Source of the DNA: JBIIUJ01 sp044340025
GTDB taxonomy: Bacteria > Pseudomonadota > Alphaproteobacteria > Caulobacterales > Aquidulcibacteraceae
Assembly: GCA_044340025.1 (NCBI GenBank)
Contig: JBIIUJ010000081.1
Coordinates: 1 to 11,597, forward strand
DNA: 11,597 nt
Reading direction: 5' to 3'
The stretch's first letter is position 1. Each line of letters opens with the position of its first letter. A program made the position numbers and the translations under genes. Shown here piece after piece: positions 1-8,265 of the stretch. Below the pieces are notes generated by a model, which did no database searches, was not told where the DNA came from, and was given only the letters and a program-made list of their open reading frames with translations.

Positions 1-1028
1 ATCAGCTTGTCGAGCCCCCGGCCGGTATAGGCCGAGAGCGGCACCAGCGGAGCGCCCTTGGTCTGGGGCAGCACCTTTTCGGCGCGCTCGCGGAAGAAGG
101 TCAGCGCGGCCTGCGGCTCGGCGACCTTGTCCCATTTGGCGAGCGCATAGACGAGCGCGCGCCCTTCGCGCGCGACGAGATCGGCGATCTGGAGATCCTG
201 CTTCTCGAACGCCTGGGTGGCGTCCATCACCAGGATGCAGACCTCGGCGAATCGGATCGCGCGGATCGTGTCTGCGACCGAGAGCTTCTCCAGCTTTTCC
301 TGCACATTCGCCTTGCGGCGCATGCCTGCGGTATCGACCAGGCGCACCCGGCGGCCCTGCCATTCCCAGTCGAGGCCGATGGCGTCGCGCGTGATGCCAG
401 CTTCCGGCCCGGTCAGCATCCGATCCTCGTCGATCAGGGCGTTGACCAGCGTCGACTTGCCCGCATTGGGCCGGCCGATGATGGCCAGCCGCAGCGGCGG
501 CGCCTCGCTTGGTCCTTCCGGGGCGTCGGCGGCCTCCCCCAGGGCGACGCGCAGCGCCTGATAGAGGTCGCTCATGCCCTCGCCATGCTCGCCGGAGATG
601 CTGACCGGCTCGCCAAGGCCGAGGCTGTAGGCCTCCAGCACGCCCGATTCGCCTGCCCGGCCCTCGGCCTTGTTGGCGGCAAGCACCACCACCTTGCCCG
701 ACCGGCGCAGCAGGCTGGCGAACCGCTCGTCAACCGGCGTCACGCCGGCGCGCGCATCGATCAGAAACAGACAGACGGCGGCGTCGCCGATGGCGGCCTC
801 GGTCTGGGCGCGCATGCGCGCTTCGAGGCTTTCGTCGGTCACGTCCTCGAAGCCGGCGGTATCGACCACCTTGAAGGTCAGATCGCCCAGCGACCCGATC
901 GCTTCGCGCCGATCGCGCGTGACCCCCGGCAGATCGTCGACCAGCGCGAGCTTCTTGCCGACCAGCCGGTTGAACAGCGTCGACTTGCCGACGTTGGGTC
1001 GGCCGACAATGGCGAGAACGGGATGCAT
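1..1028 (-). CDS. der: Ribosome biogenesis GTPase Der (EngA), C-terminus beyond window
   Basis: Der is a tandem-G-domain GTPase needed for maturation of the 50S ribosomal subunit. The visible 342 residues start at ATG 1028. G domain 1 has its P-loop GRPNVGKS at residues 9-16, DTAG at 56-59 and a G4 motif NKAE at 119-122. An acidic/Pro linker leads to G domain 2 with GRPNAGKS, DTAGMRRKA and a G4 motif that reads AKWD rather than NKWD. The gene is cut by the left edge while G domain 2 is ending (visible end SAYTGRGLDKL), so the C-terminal KH-like domain is not in view. It lies 43 nt downstream of bamB and is probably co-transcribed with it, as in the yfgM-bamB-der cluster of other proteobacteria. 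Two P-loop domains with this spacing are diagnostic, so the identification is firm. Confidence 0.97.
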   Translation of the reverse strand, partial: MHPVLAIVGRPNVGKSTLFNRLVGKKLALVDDLPGVTRDRREAIGSLGDLTFKVVDTAGFEDVTDESLEARMRAQTEAAIGDAAVCLFLIDARAGVTPVDERFASLLRRSGKVVVLAANKAEGRAGESGVLEAYSLGLGEPVSISGEHGEGMSDLYQALRVALGEAADAPEGPSEAPPLRLAIIGRPNAGKSTLVNALIDEDRMLTGPEAGITRDAIGLDWEWQGRRVRLVDTAGMRRKANVQEKLEKLSVADTIRAIRFAEVCILVMDATQAFEKQDLQIADLVAREGRALVYALAKWDKVAEPQAALTFFRERAEKVLPQTKGAPLVPLSAYTGRGLDKL

Positions 1029-1071
1029 CAGGACCGATTACACGCTGGCGCGGCTCGGCGCGACCCGTCGC

Positions 1072-2439
1072 TTACCGCAGCGCCACAAGCTGGGCGTTGG
1101 CGCCGAGCAGATAGATCGCGCCATCCATCGCCACCGGCGGGATGAAGAAGGCTGCGCCGCCGTTCAGCGTCCGCTCGGTCGTCCCGGTCTGGGGATCGAC
1201 GATCGCGATCTCGCCGGTGGAGGCCGCCAGCACCAGCTTGCCATTGGCCATGAGCGGTCCCGTCCAGCTGACGCGGTCGCGGCGGTTGTTCGGGTTTTCG
1301 AACCGGCGCAGCTGGGAGACCCAGCGCACGGCGCCGGTGGAGCGCTCCAGCGCAACGAGTTCGCTGTCCACCGTCACCACATAGAGCTGCTCTCCCGCAG
1401 CAAGCGGGGTCTGGACCGAGGCGAGATTGCGCGCCCACAGCCGGTTGCCCGAGCGCAGATCCACCGCAGCGATCACGCCCGACTGCGACACGGCAAACAC
1501 CGTCCCGCCCGAAATCACCGGCCGGCCCGCAATGTCATTGATCGCCGACAGGCTGTTGAGACCACCCGCGCGGGTCAGCGCGTCTCCCCACAGCCGCCGG
1601 CCGTTGGTCGCCAGCAGGGCCACGATCTCGCCGGAGGCGAAGGGCGCCACGATCACATCGTTGAGCAGCGCGGGATTGGGGCTCGCCAACATGCGCGCGG
1701 GCTCGGCGATCGCCTGGAAGCTCCAGATTTCCTGCCCGTTGGAGGCGTCGAAGCCATAAAGCTCGCTGTCGTTGGTGACGACGAAGACGCGTCCCGCTCC
1801 GGCCACGGGCGCAGCGTGCAACGGCGAAGGCGTGCGCGCGCGCCAGAGTTCGCGCCCGGTGGCGGCCTCGAAAGCGATCAGCTCGCCAAAGCCAGTGGCG
1901 GCAAACAGCGTGGCGCCATCCAGAGCCAGGCCGCCGCCAAAGGCCTCCGCATCGCGATTGCGCCGCCGCTCGGTCGGGCGGACGGGCCTCGACCAGAGGG
2001 CCGAGCCATCCGCGGCGCGCACCGCACGCACCATGCCATCGGCGTCAAGCAGGAACAGCCGCCCCTCCCCGCCCACCGGGGTGGCCGTAATGGGCCGGCG
2101 GTTCCCGCCGCCAGCGCCCACACCGCGCCGCCATGCAACGCCCGAGACTGTCGCCTGGATGTTGCCGGTCGCATTCGTCAGATCGCCGCCGCCCGTCGGC
2201 CAGGCCGTTATTGCGCGTGCTTCCGGGAACGACACGGTCGTGCCGGCGAGCGACTGGTCGGCGGTAAGCTGCTGATCGATGGACAGGATCGAGACGCGCC
2301 CGTCTTCGGCCGCCTTGCGCTCGGCGTCGTCGCGCCCGCCAAAAGGCCAGAGCCGACCGGCGCCTTCGCGCACGCTGGCGCACCCGGCCAGAGCCGAAAC
2401 GAGAGCAATCGCAACAAGAGCGCGGAAACGGCGCACCAT
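1072..2439 (-). CDS. bamB: Outer-membrane assembly lipoprotein BamB (PQQ-like beta-propeller)
   Basis: BamB is a periplasm-facing lipoprotein of the BAM complex, which inserts beta-barrel proteins into the outer membrane. The chosen start, ATG 2439 (455 aa), gives a classic lipoprotein signal: Arg-rich N-terminus, hydrophobic core and lipobox LAGC with Cys at residue 20. A longer reading frame upstream would bury this signal and overlap the preceding gene. AAGGACC, a few bases before the ATG, is a good ribosome-binding site. The body shows repeated propeller-blade motifs ending in small-x-(L/I/V)W (SALWSRP, RELWRAR, QEIWSFQ, RRLWGDA, NRLWARN, AVRWVSQ). This fits a PQQ-repeat propeller. The gene begins 13 nt after the YfgM-like gene and precedes der, the classical BamB context. 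A generic PQQ-repeat protein is the only alternative, and the position argues against it. Confidence 0.9.
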   Translation of the reverse strand: MVRRFRALVAIALVSALAGCASVREGAGRLWPFGGRDDAERKAAEDGRVSILSIDQQLTADQSLAGTTVSFPEARAITAWPTGGGDLTNATGNIQATVSGVAWRRGVGAGGGNRRPITATPVGGEGRLFLLDADGMVRAVRAADGSALWSRPVRPTERRRNRDAEAFGGGLALDGATLFAATGFGELIAFEAATGRELWRARTPSPLHAAPVAGAGRVFVVTNDSELYGFDASNGQEIWSFQAIAEPARMLASPNPALLNDVIVAPFASGEIVALLATNGRRLWGDALTRAGGLNSLSAINDIAGRPVISGGTVFAVSQSGVIAAVDLRSGNRLWARNLASVQTPLAAGEQLYVVTVDSELVALERSTGAVRWVSQLRRFENPNNRRDRVSWTGPLMANGKLVLAASTGEIAIVDPQTGTTERTLNGGAAFFIPPVAMDGAIYLLGANAQLVALR

Positions 2440-2452
2440 GGTCTGTGGTCCT

Positions 2453-3409
2453 TCAGGGCGCGGGAGCGGGGGCCGGTTCGGCGGGGGTGGCTTCAGGCGC
2501 ACTCGCCTCGGCAGGCGCCGGGGCGGGCGGGGCGGTTGCGGCGCGCTGCTGGATGCGGCCAAGCGCTTCTTCGATACGGGCGTCTTCCTGGGCCTGCACT
2601 GCGCGGGTGCGCGCCTCGCTGGCGGCCGCTTGGGCTTCGGCCTGGGCCTGCATCTGGGCCATTTGCTGGGCCTGGAGCTGAGCGAGAAGCTCGGGCGGGA
2701 TCTGCTGGCCGCCCGGGCCCATCGGACCCTGCTGGTCGGGCAGCGGCTCCTTGGCGATGGCGGCGCCGGCGTCGATGGCGGCGAGCGCCTGCGTGGCGCG
2801 CTGGCGCAGGCCATCGGGCGCATTGGGGTCGAGCGACAGAGCAGCGTAAATCGGCCGCGCCTTGGCCGCTTCGCCTGCCTGCCAGGCCAAGGCGGCGATC
2901 AACTCGCGCGCAAGCGGGGCGAACGCGGTGTCGCCTTCGCTCAGCGCCTTGACGCGGGCTTCCACCGCCGCGCGGTCGGCGCCGCCGGAGGCTGCCGCAT
3001 AAGCGGCCTTCAGCGTGGCGAGCGCCTTGAGGTCGGGATCCGCGATGCTGGCGATCGCGGCGTCGTAGGCGGTTACGGCAGCCTTCAGATCGCCTTGCTC
3101 CACATGCACCGCGGCGGCTTGCAGCGCGGCGACGCTGGCCAGCCCCGGGGGGGCATTTTCCGCGATGGCGTTCAGGCGGGTGAGACCATCCTGAAAATTG
3201 CCCTGCTCCAGCGCCTTGATCGCCTGATCATAGGAGGCGGCGGCCTCCTGGGCGGCGCGCGCCTGCTGGCCCTGCCAGAGCGCATAGCCCGCATAGCCCA
3301 GAATTCCGGCCAGAAGCGCGCCGCCGATCCAGGGGCCCCAGCGGTTGGCGAACCGGATCCACTGGTCCTTGCGGACCTCTTCTTCGACTTCGCGCAAGAT
3401 ATCGGCCAC
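2453..3409 (-). CDS. YfgM-like membrane-anchored tetratricopeptide protein
   Basis: A 318-residue protein resembling YfgM/TPR_21-family proteins, which are inner-membrane proteins with a periplasmic TPR domain linked to envelope protein folding around SecYEG and BAM. The start is GTG 3409, supported by GGAG about 7 nt upstream and by the short charged N-terminus (ADILREVEEEVRKDQW) typical of the family. One membrane helix lies at about residues 25-45 (GPWIGGALLAGILGYAGYAL). Ala-rich helical repeats follow to about residue 215. The last 100 residues are unusual: a Gln/Ala-rich segment (AQLQAQQMAQMQAQAEAQ) and then a Pro/Ala-rich tail, probably disordered. It stands directly upstream of bamB and der, the conserved order. 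The family call rests on architecture and synteny more than on sharp motifs. Confidence 0.8.
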   Translation of the reverse strand: MADILREVEEEVRKDQWIRFANRWGPWIGGALLAGILGYAGYALWQGQQARAAQEAAASYDQAIKALEQGNFQDGLTRLNAIAENAPPGLASVAALQAAAVHVEQGDLKAAVTAYDAAIASIADPDLKALATLKAAYAAASGGADRAAVEARVKALSEGDTAFAPLARELIAALAWQAGEAAKARPIYAALSLDPNAPDGLRQRATQALAAIDAGAAIAKEPLPDQQGPMGPGGQQIPPELLAQLQAQQMAQMQAQAEAQAAASEARTRAVQAQEDARIEEALGRIQQRAATAPPAPAPAEASAPEATPAEPAPAPAP

Positions 3410-3439
3410 GCCGGATCTCCGGGGATTGAACGGGTGCGG

Positions 3440-3468
3440 ACGCTAGCCCTCGCCGCCCGGCGCAGCAA
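3440..3468 (-). promoter_or_regulatory. Probable sigma-70 promoter of the yfgM-like/bamB/der operon
   Basis: On the minus strand TTGCTG (3463-3468) is followed after 17 nt by TAGCGT (3440-3445) within GCTAGCGTCC. This fits the alphaproteobacterial housekeeping pattern of TTG-type -35 and GCTA-type -10 boxes. The implied start near 3433 would give a leader of about 24 nt containing the GGAG site before GTG 3409. No transcript data are available, so this is inferred from sequence and spacing. Confidence 0.5.
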
Positions 3469-3532
3469 GCCTTGAAGGCGCCAGAGCGATGGCGGCTTGC
3501 GCCGAGTTCATGCACAGCCCCACCGGCGCGGT

Positions 3533-3889
3533 TCACGGGCGGGTGGAAAAGGCCGCGCCATAGCGCTCCGGCTTGAAGCCGACCAGCAGCGGTCCTGCCC
3601 CCTCGAGCACCGGGCGCTTGATGAGGCTTGGGTTGGCGGCCATCAGCGCCAGCGCGCGCGCCTCGTTCAGATCGGCCTTGTCGGCGTCCGGCAGGCCGCG
3701 AAACGTTGTGCCCGCCCGATTGAGCAGCGTTTCCCAGCCCGCCTCCCGCGCCCACGTGGCGAGCTTGTCGGGCGGAGCGCCGGCGACCTTGTAGTCGTGA
3801 AAGGCATAGGCGACGCCCGCCGCCTCCAGCCAGGCGCGCGCCTTCTTCATCGTGTCGCAGGCCTTGATGCCATACAGCGTGATCGTCAT
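3533..3889 (-). CDS. ArsC/Spx-family reductase-like protein (YffB type)
   Basis: A 118-residue thioredoxin-fold protein of the ArsC/Spx superfamily, YffB-like subgroup. ATG 3889 places the family opening MTITLYGIKACDTMKKA at the N-terminus. An upstream in-frame ATG would add 12 residues not expected in the family. The single active-site-like Cys is residue 11 (ACDT); there is no CxxC. The C-terminal half has the family segment SLIKRPVLEG, and the length matches YffB proteins (about 118 aa). YffB members are annotated as arsenate reductase-like, but genuine arsenate reduction is not established for most, so no substrate is assigned. It follows the efflux outer-membrane gene by 50 nt in the same direction. 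It may be the last cistron of the exporter operon or have its own promoter. Confidence 0.85.
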   Translation of the reverse strand: MTITLYGIKACDTMKKARAWLEAAGVAYAFHDYKVAGAPPDKLATWAREAGWETLLNRAGTTFRGLPDADKADLNEARALALMAANPSLIKRPVLEGAGPLLVGFKPERYGAAFSTRP

Positions 3890-3939
3890 GGAACGCCTTG
3901 TCGCGGGCGGGGCCGCGCCGGGCAAGCCCAGCGCGCGCC

Positions 3940-5244
3940 TCAGCCCTGACCCAGCGCCGCCGCCAGCCGCACAGCGGCGGACGACGCCTCGCCCCGCGCC
4001 GCAGCTTCAGCGCTTTCGGCGTCATAGACTGCGCGATCGGCCGTCAGCACGGCCAGAAAGTCCGACAGGCCGGAGGTGTAGCGCACCTGGGCCAGCCGGG
4101 CCTGCTCGCGCGCGCTGGCGGCGGCGGCCGATTGCGCCATGGCGGCGGCGCGGGTCTCGCGCGCGCGCACCAAAGCTGTGTCGATGCCGGCGCCCGCATC
4201 GCGCACCGCCTGATCAAAGGCGATGGCCTCAGCCCTCGCCGCCGCGCCAGCCGCGTCAGCCAAGGCCGAAAGCCGGCCAGTATCAAACAGGGTCGCCGCC
4301 AGCACGGCGCCCAGCGAACTTGTCTGCGGCCCCGCCCCGTCGCGCACGAGGGCGGAGAGGGTCAGGGTCGGCAAGCGGTCGGCGCGCGCCGCTCGCGCAT
4401 CAAGCCCTGCCGCCGCCAGACGGGCGGCAGCAGCGGCGATATCGGGGCGCGCCTCGATCTGAACGGCAGGCGCCGCCAGCAGCGGCTCCAGCGCGATGTC
4501 TGGCGCGCCTGCGGCCTCACGCGCGCCCAGAACGCCCGGTTGCAGCGCCAGCAGCGCCTCCAGCCCTCGGCTCGCCTCGGTGATGGCGGCCGCAAACGCC
4601 GGCAGACGGGCCGCAGCCACATCGCGCGCGGTCTGGGCCTGAGCCAGGCCAAGCCCTGTCTCCAGCCCCGCTGACTGGCGCGCGCGGGCAAGCGAGAGAT
4701 TGTCCTGCGCCGCCGCAAGGCTGCGCTCGGCGGCCTGCTGCTGGGCCTGGGCGGTACGCAGGGTGATGTAGAGCACGCCGGCTGTCTCGCGCGCGGCGAT
4801 CCGGGCGGCCGCCACCTCGAGCGCGGCCGCCTCGGCGCGGGCGCGGGCGGCGCTGCTGCGGCTGCGGACCGCGCCGGAAAGGTCGATCGGCTGCGCAAGC
4901 CCCGCCCCGGCGGCCTCGCTGGAGACAGCGCCTCCCACGCCCGGATCGGCGCGCAGCGCTTCGCCGCTGGCGGTGACGACAGGGCCCAGCGCAGCGCGCG
5001 CGGCGCGCGCCCGGGCCTGAGCCTCCGCCAGCCGGGCGCGGGCGCCTTCCACGGCGGCGGCTTCACCTGCCGCCTGAACAACGGCGCGCAGCGTGGCGTC
5101 TTCGGTGGCGGCCATCCACCAGCCGGCGGAGGCCTGCGTGGCCGGGGCGAGCGCGGGGGCAAGCGGAGCGCGCGGCGGGGCGGCGACCGGTACGGTCGTG
5201 CATCCAGCCAGCGTGGCGGCCGCGATCAGGGCAAAGGCGCGCAT
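3940..5244 (-). CDS. NodT/OprM-type outer-membrane efflux lipoprotein (TolC-like channel)
   Basis: This is the outer-membrane exit channel of a tripartite exporter, 434 residues. ATG 5244 gives a lipoprotein signal with lipobox LAGC and Cys at residue 15. The body is long Ala-rich alpha-helical hairpin sequence with the two hallmark outer-membrane efflux protein segments: RPDIAAAAARLAAAGLDARA in the middle, and YTSGLSDFLAVLTADRAVYD near the C-terminus. The conserved Arg-Pro-Asp and Tyr-x-x-Gly signatures make the NodT/OprM family call strong. It begins 4 nt after the adaptor gene, so the two are translationally linked. Such channels usually pair with either RND or ABC pumps; here the neighbours are ABC components. 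Local GC content is extreme, and strong antisense open frames across this gene are composition artefacts. Confidence 0.92.
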   Translation of the reverse strand: MRAFALIAAATLAGCTTVPVAAPPRAPLAPALAPATQASAGWWMAATEDATLRAVVQAAGEAAAVEGARARLAEAQARARAARAALGPVVTASGEALRADPGVGGAVSSEAAGAGLAQPIDLSGAVRSRSSAARARAEAAALEVAAARIAARETAGVLYITLRTAQAQQQAAERSLAAAQDNLSLARARQSAGLETGLGLAQAQTARDVAAARLPAFAAAITEASRGLEALLALQPGVLGAREAAGAPDIALEPLLAAPAVQIEARPDIAAAAARLAAAGLDARAARADRLPTLTLSALVRDGAGPQTSSLGAVLAATLFDTGRLSALADAAGAAARAEAIAFDQAVRDAGAGIDTALVRARETRAAAMAQSAAAASAREQARLAQVRYTSGLSDFLAVLTADRAVYDAESAEAAARGEASSAAVRLAAALGQG

Positions 5245-5248
5245 CAGA

Positions 5249-6364
5249 TCAGCTCCGACCAGCCGGCGCAGGCGCCGGGGCCGCCGCCAGCGGGCGCGCG
5301 GCGATGAACACATCCATCTGCTGACCCACGAAGGCTGGCATCCGAGCCGGATCGAAGGCGTAGATCGCCTCGATCACGCGGGTGTCCACCCGCTCGGCCC
5401 CGCCGTTCAGATTACGCTTTGGCGTCGCCTGCGGCTCGAACCGGACAAAGCGCAGGTCGACTTTCTTCGTGGCGTCGCCGCGCAGATTGCCCTCCGCCGC
5501 GGCGCCGGCGGCGATGCGGCCGATGTCTTCTTCATCCACCTGAACGCGCACATGAAGCGGCCGGGTGGCCCCCAGCGCAATCAGCGGGTCGCCCGAAGGG
5601 GCGCCGGCCGCCGCAAACTCGCCGCGCTGCACATTGACGCGCAGGACCTCGCCCGCGATGGGCGCGCGCACGGTCAGGCGGGCGATCGTGGTCTCGATCT
5701 CGCCAATCTGGGCGTCGATCTCGGCGATGGCGGCGTCAGCCTCGGTGATCTGGGCGCGGGCGCGGGCCACCTCGGCGGTGGAGGCCCCGGAGCGGCCCCG
5801 CGCCTCGGCGGCGGCGGCCTCGGCGCGCTCCAGCGCAAAGCGGACGCGATCGCGCTCATCGGTGGAGACGGCGCGCGGATCGCTGATGGTGTCGAACAGC
5901 GCCAGCCTGGCGCGCGCATCGCGCACGGCTGATTCGGCCTGGGCGAGGCCCGCCGCGCCGGCGCGTGCGGTCTGGCTTGCAGCCTCCAGCGCCGCCTGGG
6001 CGCTGGCGCACCGGGCGAGCGCGCTCTGGCGCTGCGCCGCCAATGTGGCGCGTGCGGCCTGCGCCTCGCGCGCATCCAGCCGGAACAGAGGATCGCCGGC
6101 GGCGACCTGCGCGCCCGGCTGGGCGAACACTTCCGTGACGACGCCCGACAGGTTGCTCGCCACCGCGATCACCTCCGAAGACGGCTCGATCAGGCCAAGG
6201 CCCGCCACCGTCGCGCCCTTGCCGGGCGAGGCGCTGGGCGGCGCCACAGGAGGCGCGCCATCGGCGGCGGCCGGCCTTGTGATGATTGAAACGGCGAACA
6301 GAATGCCGCCAAGGGCGACAAGCGGCAGAAGCGCGCGGCGCGCGAGGGTCCAAGTCAGTTTCAT
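5249..6364 (-). CDS. HlyD/DevB-type periplasmic adaptor (membrane fusion protein)
   Basis: A 371-residue adaptor that would connect the inner-membrane ABC transporter to the outer-membrane channel. ATG 6364 overlaps the ATPase stop codon in an ATGA arrangement, which fixes the start and indicates translational coupling. An N-terminal membrane anchor lies at about residues 11-28. It is followed by a Pro/Ala linker and the first half of the lipoyl domain (GLIEPSSEVIAVASNLSGVV, then VAAGDPLFRLDA). A long Ala/Arg/Glu-rich coiled-coil hairpin follows, then the second lipoyl half and barrel (RLTVRAPIAGEVLRVNVQRG). The C-terminal part matches barrel and membrane-proximal domains. The GLGLIEP entry motif and ABC gene context favour DevB/MacA-like adaptors over RND-type adaptors. 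The transported substrate cannot be told from sequence. Confidence 0.92.
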   Translation of the reverse strand: MKLTWTLARRALLPLVALGGILFAVSIITRPAAADGAPPVAPPSASPGKGATVAGLGLIEPSSEVIAVASNLSGVVTEVFAQPGAQVAAGDPLFRLDAREAQAARATLAAQRQSALARCASAQAALEAASQTARAGAAGLAQAESAVRDARARLALFDTISDPRAVSTDERDRVRFALERAEAAAAEARGRSGASTAEVARARAQITEADAAIAEIDAQIGEIETTIARLTVRAPIAGEVLRVNVQRGEFAAAGAPSGDPLIALGATRPLHVRVQVDEEDIGRIAAGAAAEGNLRGDATKKVDLRFVRFEPQATPKRNLNGGAERVDTRVIEAIYAFDPARMPAFVGQQMDVFIAARPLAAAPAPAPAGRS

Positions 6365-7068
6365 GCGGCTGCCTCTGGAGCTGGAACAGCGGTTTCGGAG
6401 TGGATGCGGCCGTCTTCCATGGCCACGATCCGGTCGGCGAAGCGGTAGATGCGGTCGTCGTGCGTCACCACGACGACGGCGCGTTTGGGGTCTGCGGCGG
6501 CGGCGTCGAGCAATTCCATCACCGCCTGGCCGGCATGGGCGTCGAGCGCGGCGGTCGGCTCGTCGCACACCACAAGGGCGGGCTCGTGAGTGAGGGCGCG
6601 CGCGATCGCCACCCGCTGCTGCTGGCCCCCGGAGAGCTGGCGCGGCAGCTTCTTGACGTGATCGGCAAGGCCGAGCCTCGCCAGCATCTCGGTCGCCCGA
6701 GCCACGGCGACATCGAAGGAAACCCCGTCTGCAATCAGCGGGATGGCGGCGTTTTCCGCCGCGGTGAGCGTGGCGATCAAATTATACTGCTGGAAGATGA
6801 ACCCGATCTGGCGGCGGCGAAACATCACGCGCGCGCTATCCGACAGGGCAGACAGCCGCTCCCCCATCACCTGCACTTCGCCCGAGGTGGGCGTGAGCGT
6901 GCCCGACAGGATGGAGAGCAGCGTGGTCTTGCCGCACCCCGATGGCCCCACCAGCATGGAGAGCTTGCCGAAGGGCGCCGCAAAGCTCACCCCGTGGAGC
7001 ACACGCAGACGCTCCGCCCCACTTTCGAATTCCATCACAATATCCGAGGCTTGTGCTGCAATACTCAT
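6361..7068 (-). CDS. ABC exporter ATP-binding protein (DevA/MacB/LolD type)
   Basis: A 235-residue ATPase that powers the exporter. All canonical motifs are intact: Walker A GPSGCGKT (41-48), Q-loop Gln93 in IFQQYNLI, signature LSGGQ (145-149), Walker B LVVCDE (165-170), D-loop ALD (174-176) and H-loop His203 in VVVVTHDD. The NLIATLTAAENAAIPL segment after the Q-loop is typical of the DevA/LolD/MacB subfamily, which works with FtsX-like permeases. ATG 7068 follows the permease stop by 3 nt. The stop overlaps the adaptor start by 4 nt. It is the only ATPase gene in the window, although two permease genes are present. Confidence 0.95.
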   Translation of the reverse strand: MSIAAQASDIVMEFESGAERLRVLHGVSFAAPFGKLSMLVGPSGCGKTTLLSILSGTLTPTSGEVQVMGERLSALSDSARVMFRRRQIGFIFQQYNLIATLTAAENAAIPLIADGVSFDVAVARATEMLARLGLADHVKKLPRQLSGGQQQRVAIARALTHEPALVVCDEPTAALDAHAGQAVMELLDAAAADPKRAVVVVTHDDRIYRFADRIVAMEDGRIHSETAVPAPEAAA

Positions 7069-7071
7069 GGC

Positions 7072-8220
7072 CTAACCCCGAAACACGATCGCTGGATCAA
7101 CCGACATGACGCGCCGGGCAGATCCGACGCAGGCGATCACCATGATGAGGAACACCACCGCCGCGACGCCCATCACCACCGGAAACGGCAGATAGAAGCC
7201 CTCCAGCGCCGGGCTGCGCCCGGCTGTCAGGGCGAAGAAGGCCGCACACGCGCCGATGCCGAGACCGAAGCCAATGAAACCGACGAGCGAAGCCTGCGTG
7301 AGGATCATCGACAGGATCTGGCCGTTCGTGACGCCCACCGCCTTCAACGCGCCGAACTGGCGCAGATTTTCCAGCACGAAGAGCACGAAGGTCTGGCCCG
7401 TGATCGCAATCCCGACGATCACGCCGAGCGCGATCGTGATCCCGAAGTTCACCGGGATGCCGGTGCGGGCGAGGTAATATTGCACGCTGCGCCACGCGAA
7501 ATCTGTGCGCGTCAGGGCCTGAAGCCCCGTCTCGTCCGCGATCCGACGCGCCAGCGCCTGCGGATCCTGGCCCGGCGCCGAGCGCACCAGCACAAAGCTC
7601 ATCGCGCCCTGGGACGGCGGGAGAAAGCCGCGCACATCCGACAGCTTCATGTAAGCGATCGGGAATGTGATGAAGGGCGCGCGCGCATCCACGATACCCG
7701 CAACCCGGACGCGCACGTCATTGATCTCCGGGGTCCGGCCAACCATCGCCAGCGGGTCCTCGCCCGGCCAGATGAACTGGGCGCCCTGCCGGTCGAAGAC
7801 GATCGCGTTGGGCTCGCGCAGCACCGAGGCATCGCCCGAGAGCCAGGTCTGCGGCGCGCCGGCGAGGCTGGCGCTGTCGAGCCCGACAAGACTGATCTGA
7901 TTGAGCAATCCCTCCCGCGTGCGCAGCATCACGAGGCCCTTGTAGAGCGGCGCCGCCCAAGCCACGCCCTCCACGCCGCGCACCCGCTCCAGTTCGACGT
8001 CGCGCAGGGCCTCCACTTCGTCGACGTAGCTCACGCGCGGGTCCATCACCCAGATGTCGGCGTCGCGCACTTCCAGCACCTGATTGGCGGTGCGCGTCAT
8101 CAGACCGATGAAGATCGAGACCTGCTGGCTCATCAGGAGCGTGGCGAACGCAACCCCGAAAATCAGACTGAAATATTTCGCCCGGTCCCCCGTCAGCATC
8201 CGGAGCGCCACTGTGCGCAT
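7072..8220 (-). CDS. FtsX/DevC-like ABC exporter permease 1
   Basis: A 382-residue inner-membrane permease. ATG 8220 was chosen because AAAGGG lies about 10 nt upstream and it gives the DevC-like opening (ALRMLTGDRAKYFSLIFGVA). Topology is one helix near residues 16-40, then a large periplasmic domain (about 45-250, with ADIWVMDPRV early on). Three helices follow near 258-284, 305-328 and 347-366, with the cytoplasmic coupling segment LRQFGALKAVGVTNGQILSM between the second and third. The C-terminus is DPAIVFRG. This is the MacB/FtsX fold in its short DevC form, which is fed by a separate ATPase. It heads the leftward operon with ATPase, adaptor and outer-membrane channel, and is divergent from TetR 1 with operators between them. 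It is clearly paralogous to the permease at 8993-10132. Confidence 0.92.
   Translation of the reverse strand: MRTVALRMLTGDRAKYFSLIFGVAFATLLMSQQVSIFIGLMTRTANQVLEVRDADIWVMDPRVSYVDEVEALRDVELERVRGVEGVAWAAPLYKGLVMLRTREGLLNQISLVGLDSASLAGAPQTWLSGDASVLREPNAIVFDRQGAQFIWPGEDPLAMVGRTPEINDVRVRVAGIVDARAPFITFPIAYMKLSDVRGFLPPSQGAMSFVLVRSAPGQDPQALARRIADETGLQALTRTDFAWRSVQYYLARTGIPVNFGITIALGVIVGIAITGQTFVLFVLENLRQFGALKAVGVTNGQILSMILTQASLVGFIGFGLGIGACAAFFALTAGRSPALEGFYLPFPVVMGVAAVVFLIMVIACVGSARRVMSVDPAIVFRG
7079..7100. repeat. Short near-identical repeat, copy 1 (permease 1 3' end)
   Basis: This 22-nt stretch, starting CGAAACACGATCG, recurs at 9000-9021 with one mismatch by eye. Both copies encode the DPAIVFR tail of a permease on the minus strand. 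Protein conservation explains much of the match. The pair still brackets the permease 1 + TetR 1 unit in direct orientation, about 1.92 kb apart. Confidence 0.6.
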
Positions 8221-8237
8221 GACCCAAGCCCTTTTAT

Positions 8238-8256
8238 ATACCAGACCGTCTGGTAT
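8238..8256. promoter_or_regulatory. Perfect inverted-repeat operator, promoter-distal (permease 1 side)
   Basis: ATACCAGAC-C-GTCTGGTAT is a perfect 9-bp inverted repeat around one central base (8247). Its size and ACC...GGT ends fit TetR-family operators. It lies just downstream of the predicted permease 1 transcription start and upstream of its ribosome-binding site. It is the likely site of the adjacent TetR 1. Binding is inferred. Confidence 0.75.
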
Positions 8257-8265
8257 GCTCTTAAT

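Noticed and set aside
670..2952. Very long plus-strand open frame across bamB and the YfgM-like gene
   Set aside because: It is antisense to two well-supported genes, shows only low-complexity Arg/Ala/Pro-rich sequence with no family motif, and such frames are expected opposite GC-rich coding DNA.
3499..3529. GCGCCG/CGGCGC inverted repeat after the ArsC-like gene as a terminator
   Set aside because: The stem is only 6 bp with a 19-nt loop and no T-run, which is common by chance in this GC-rich sequence.
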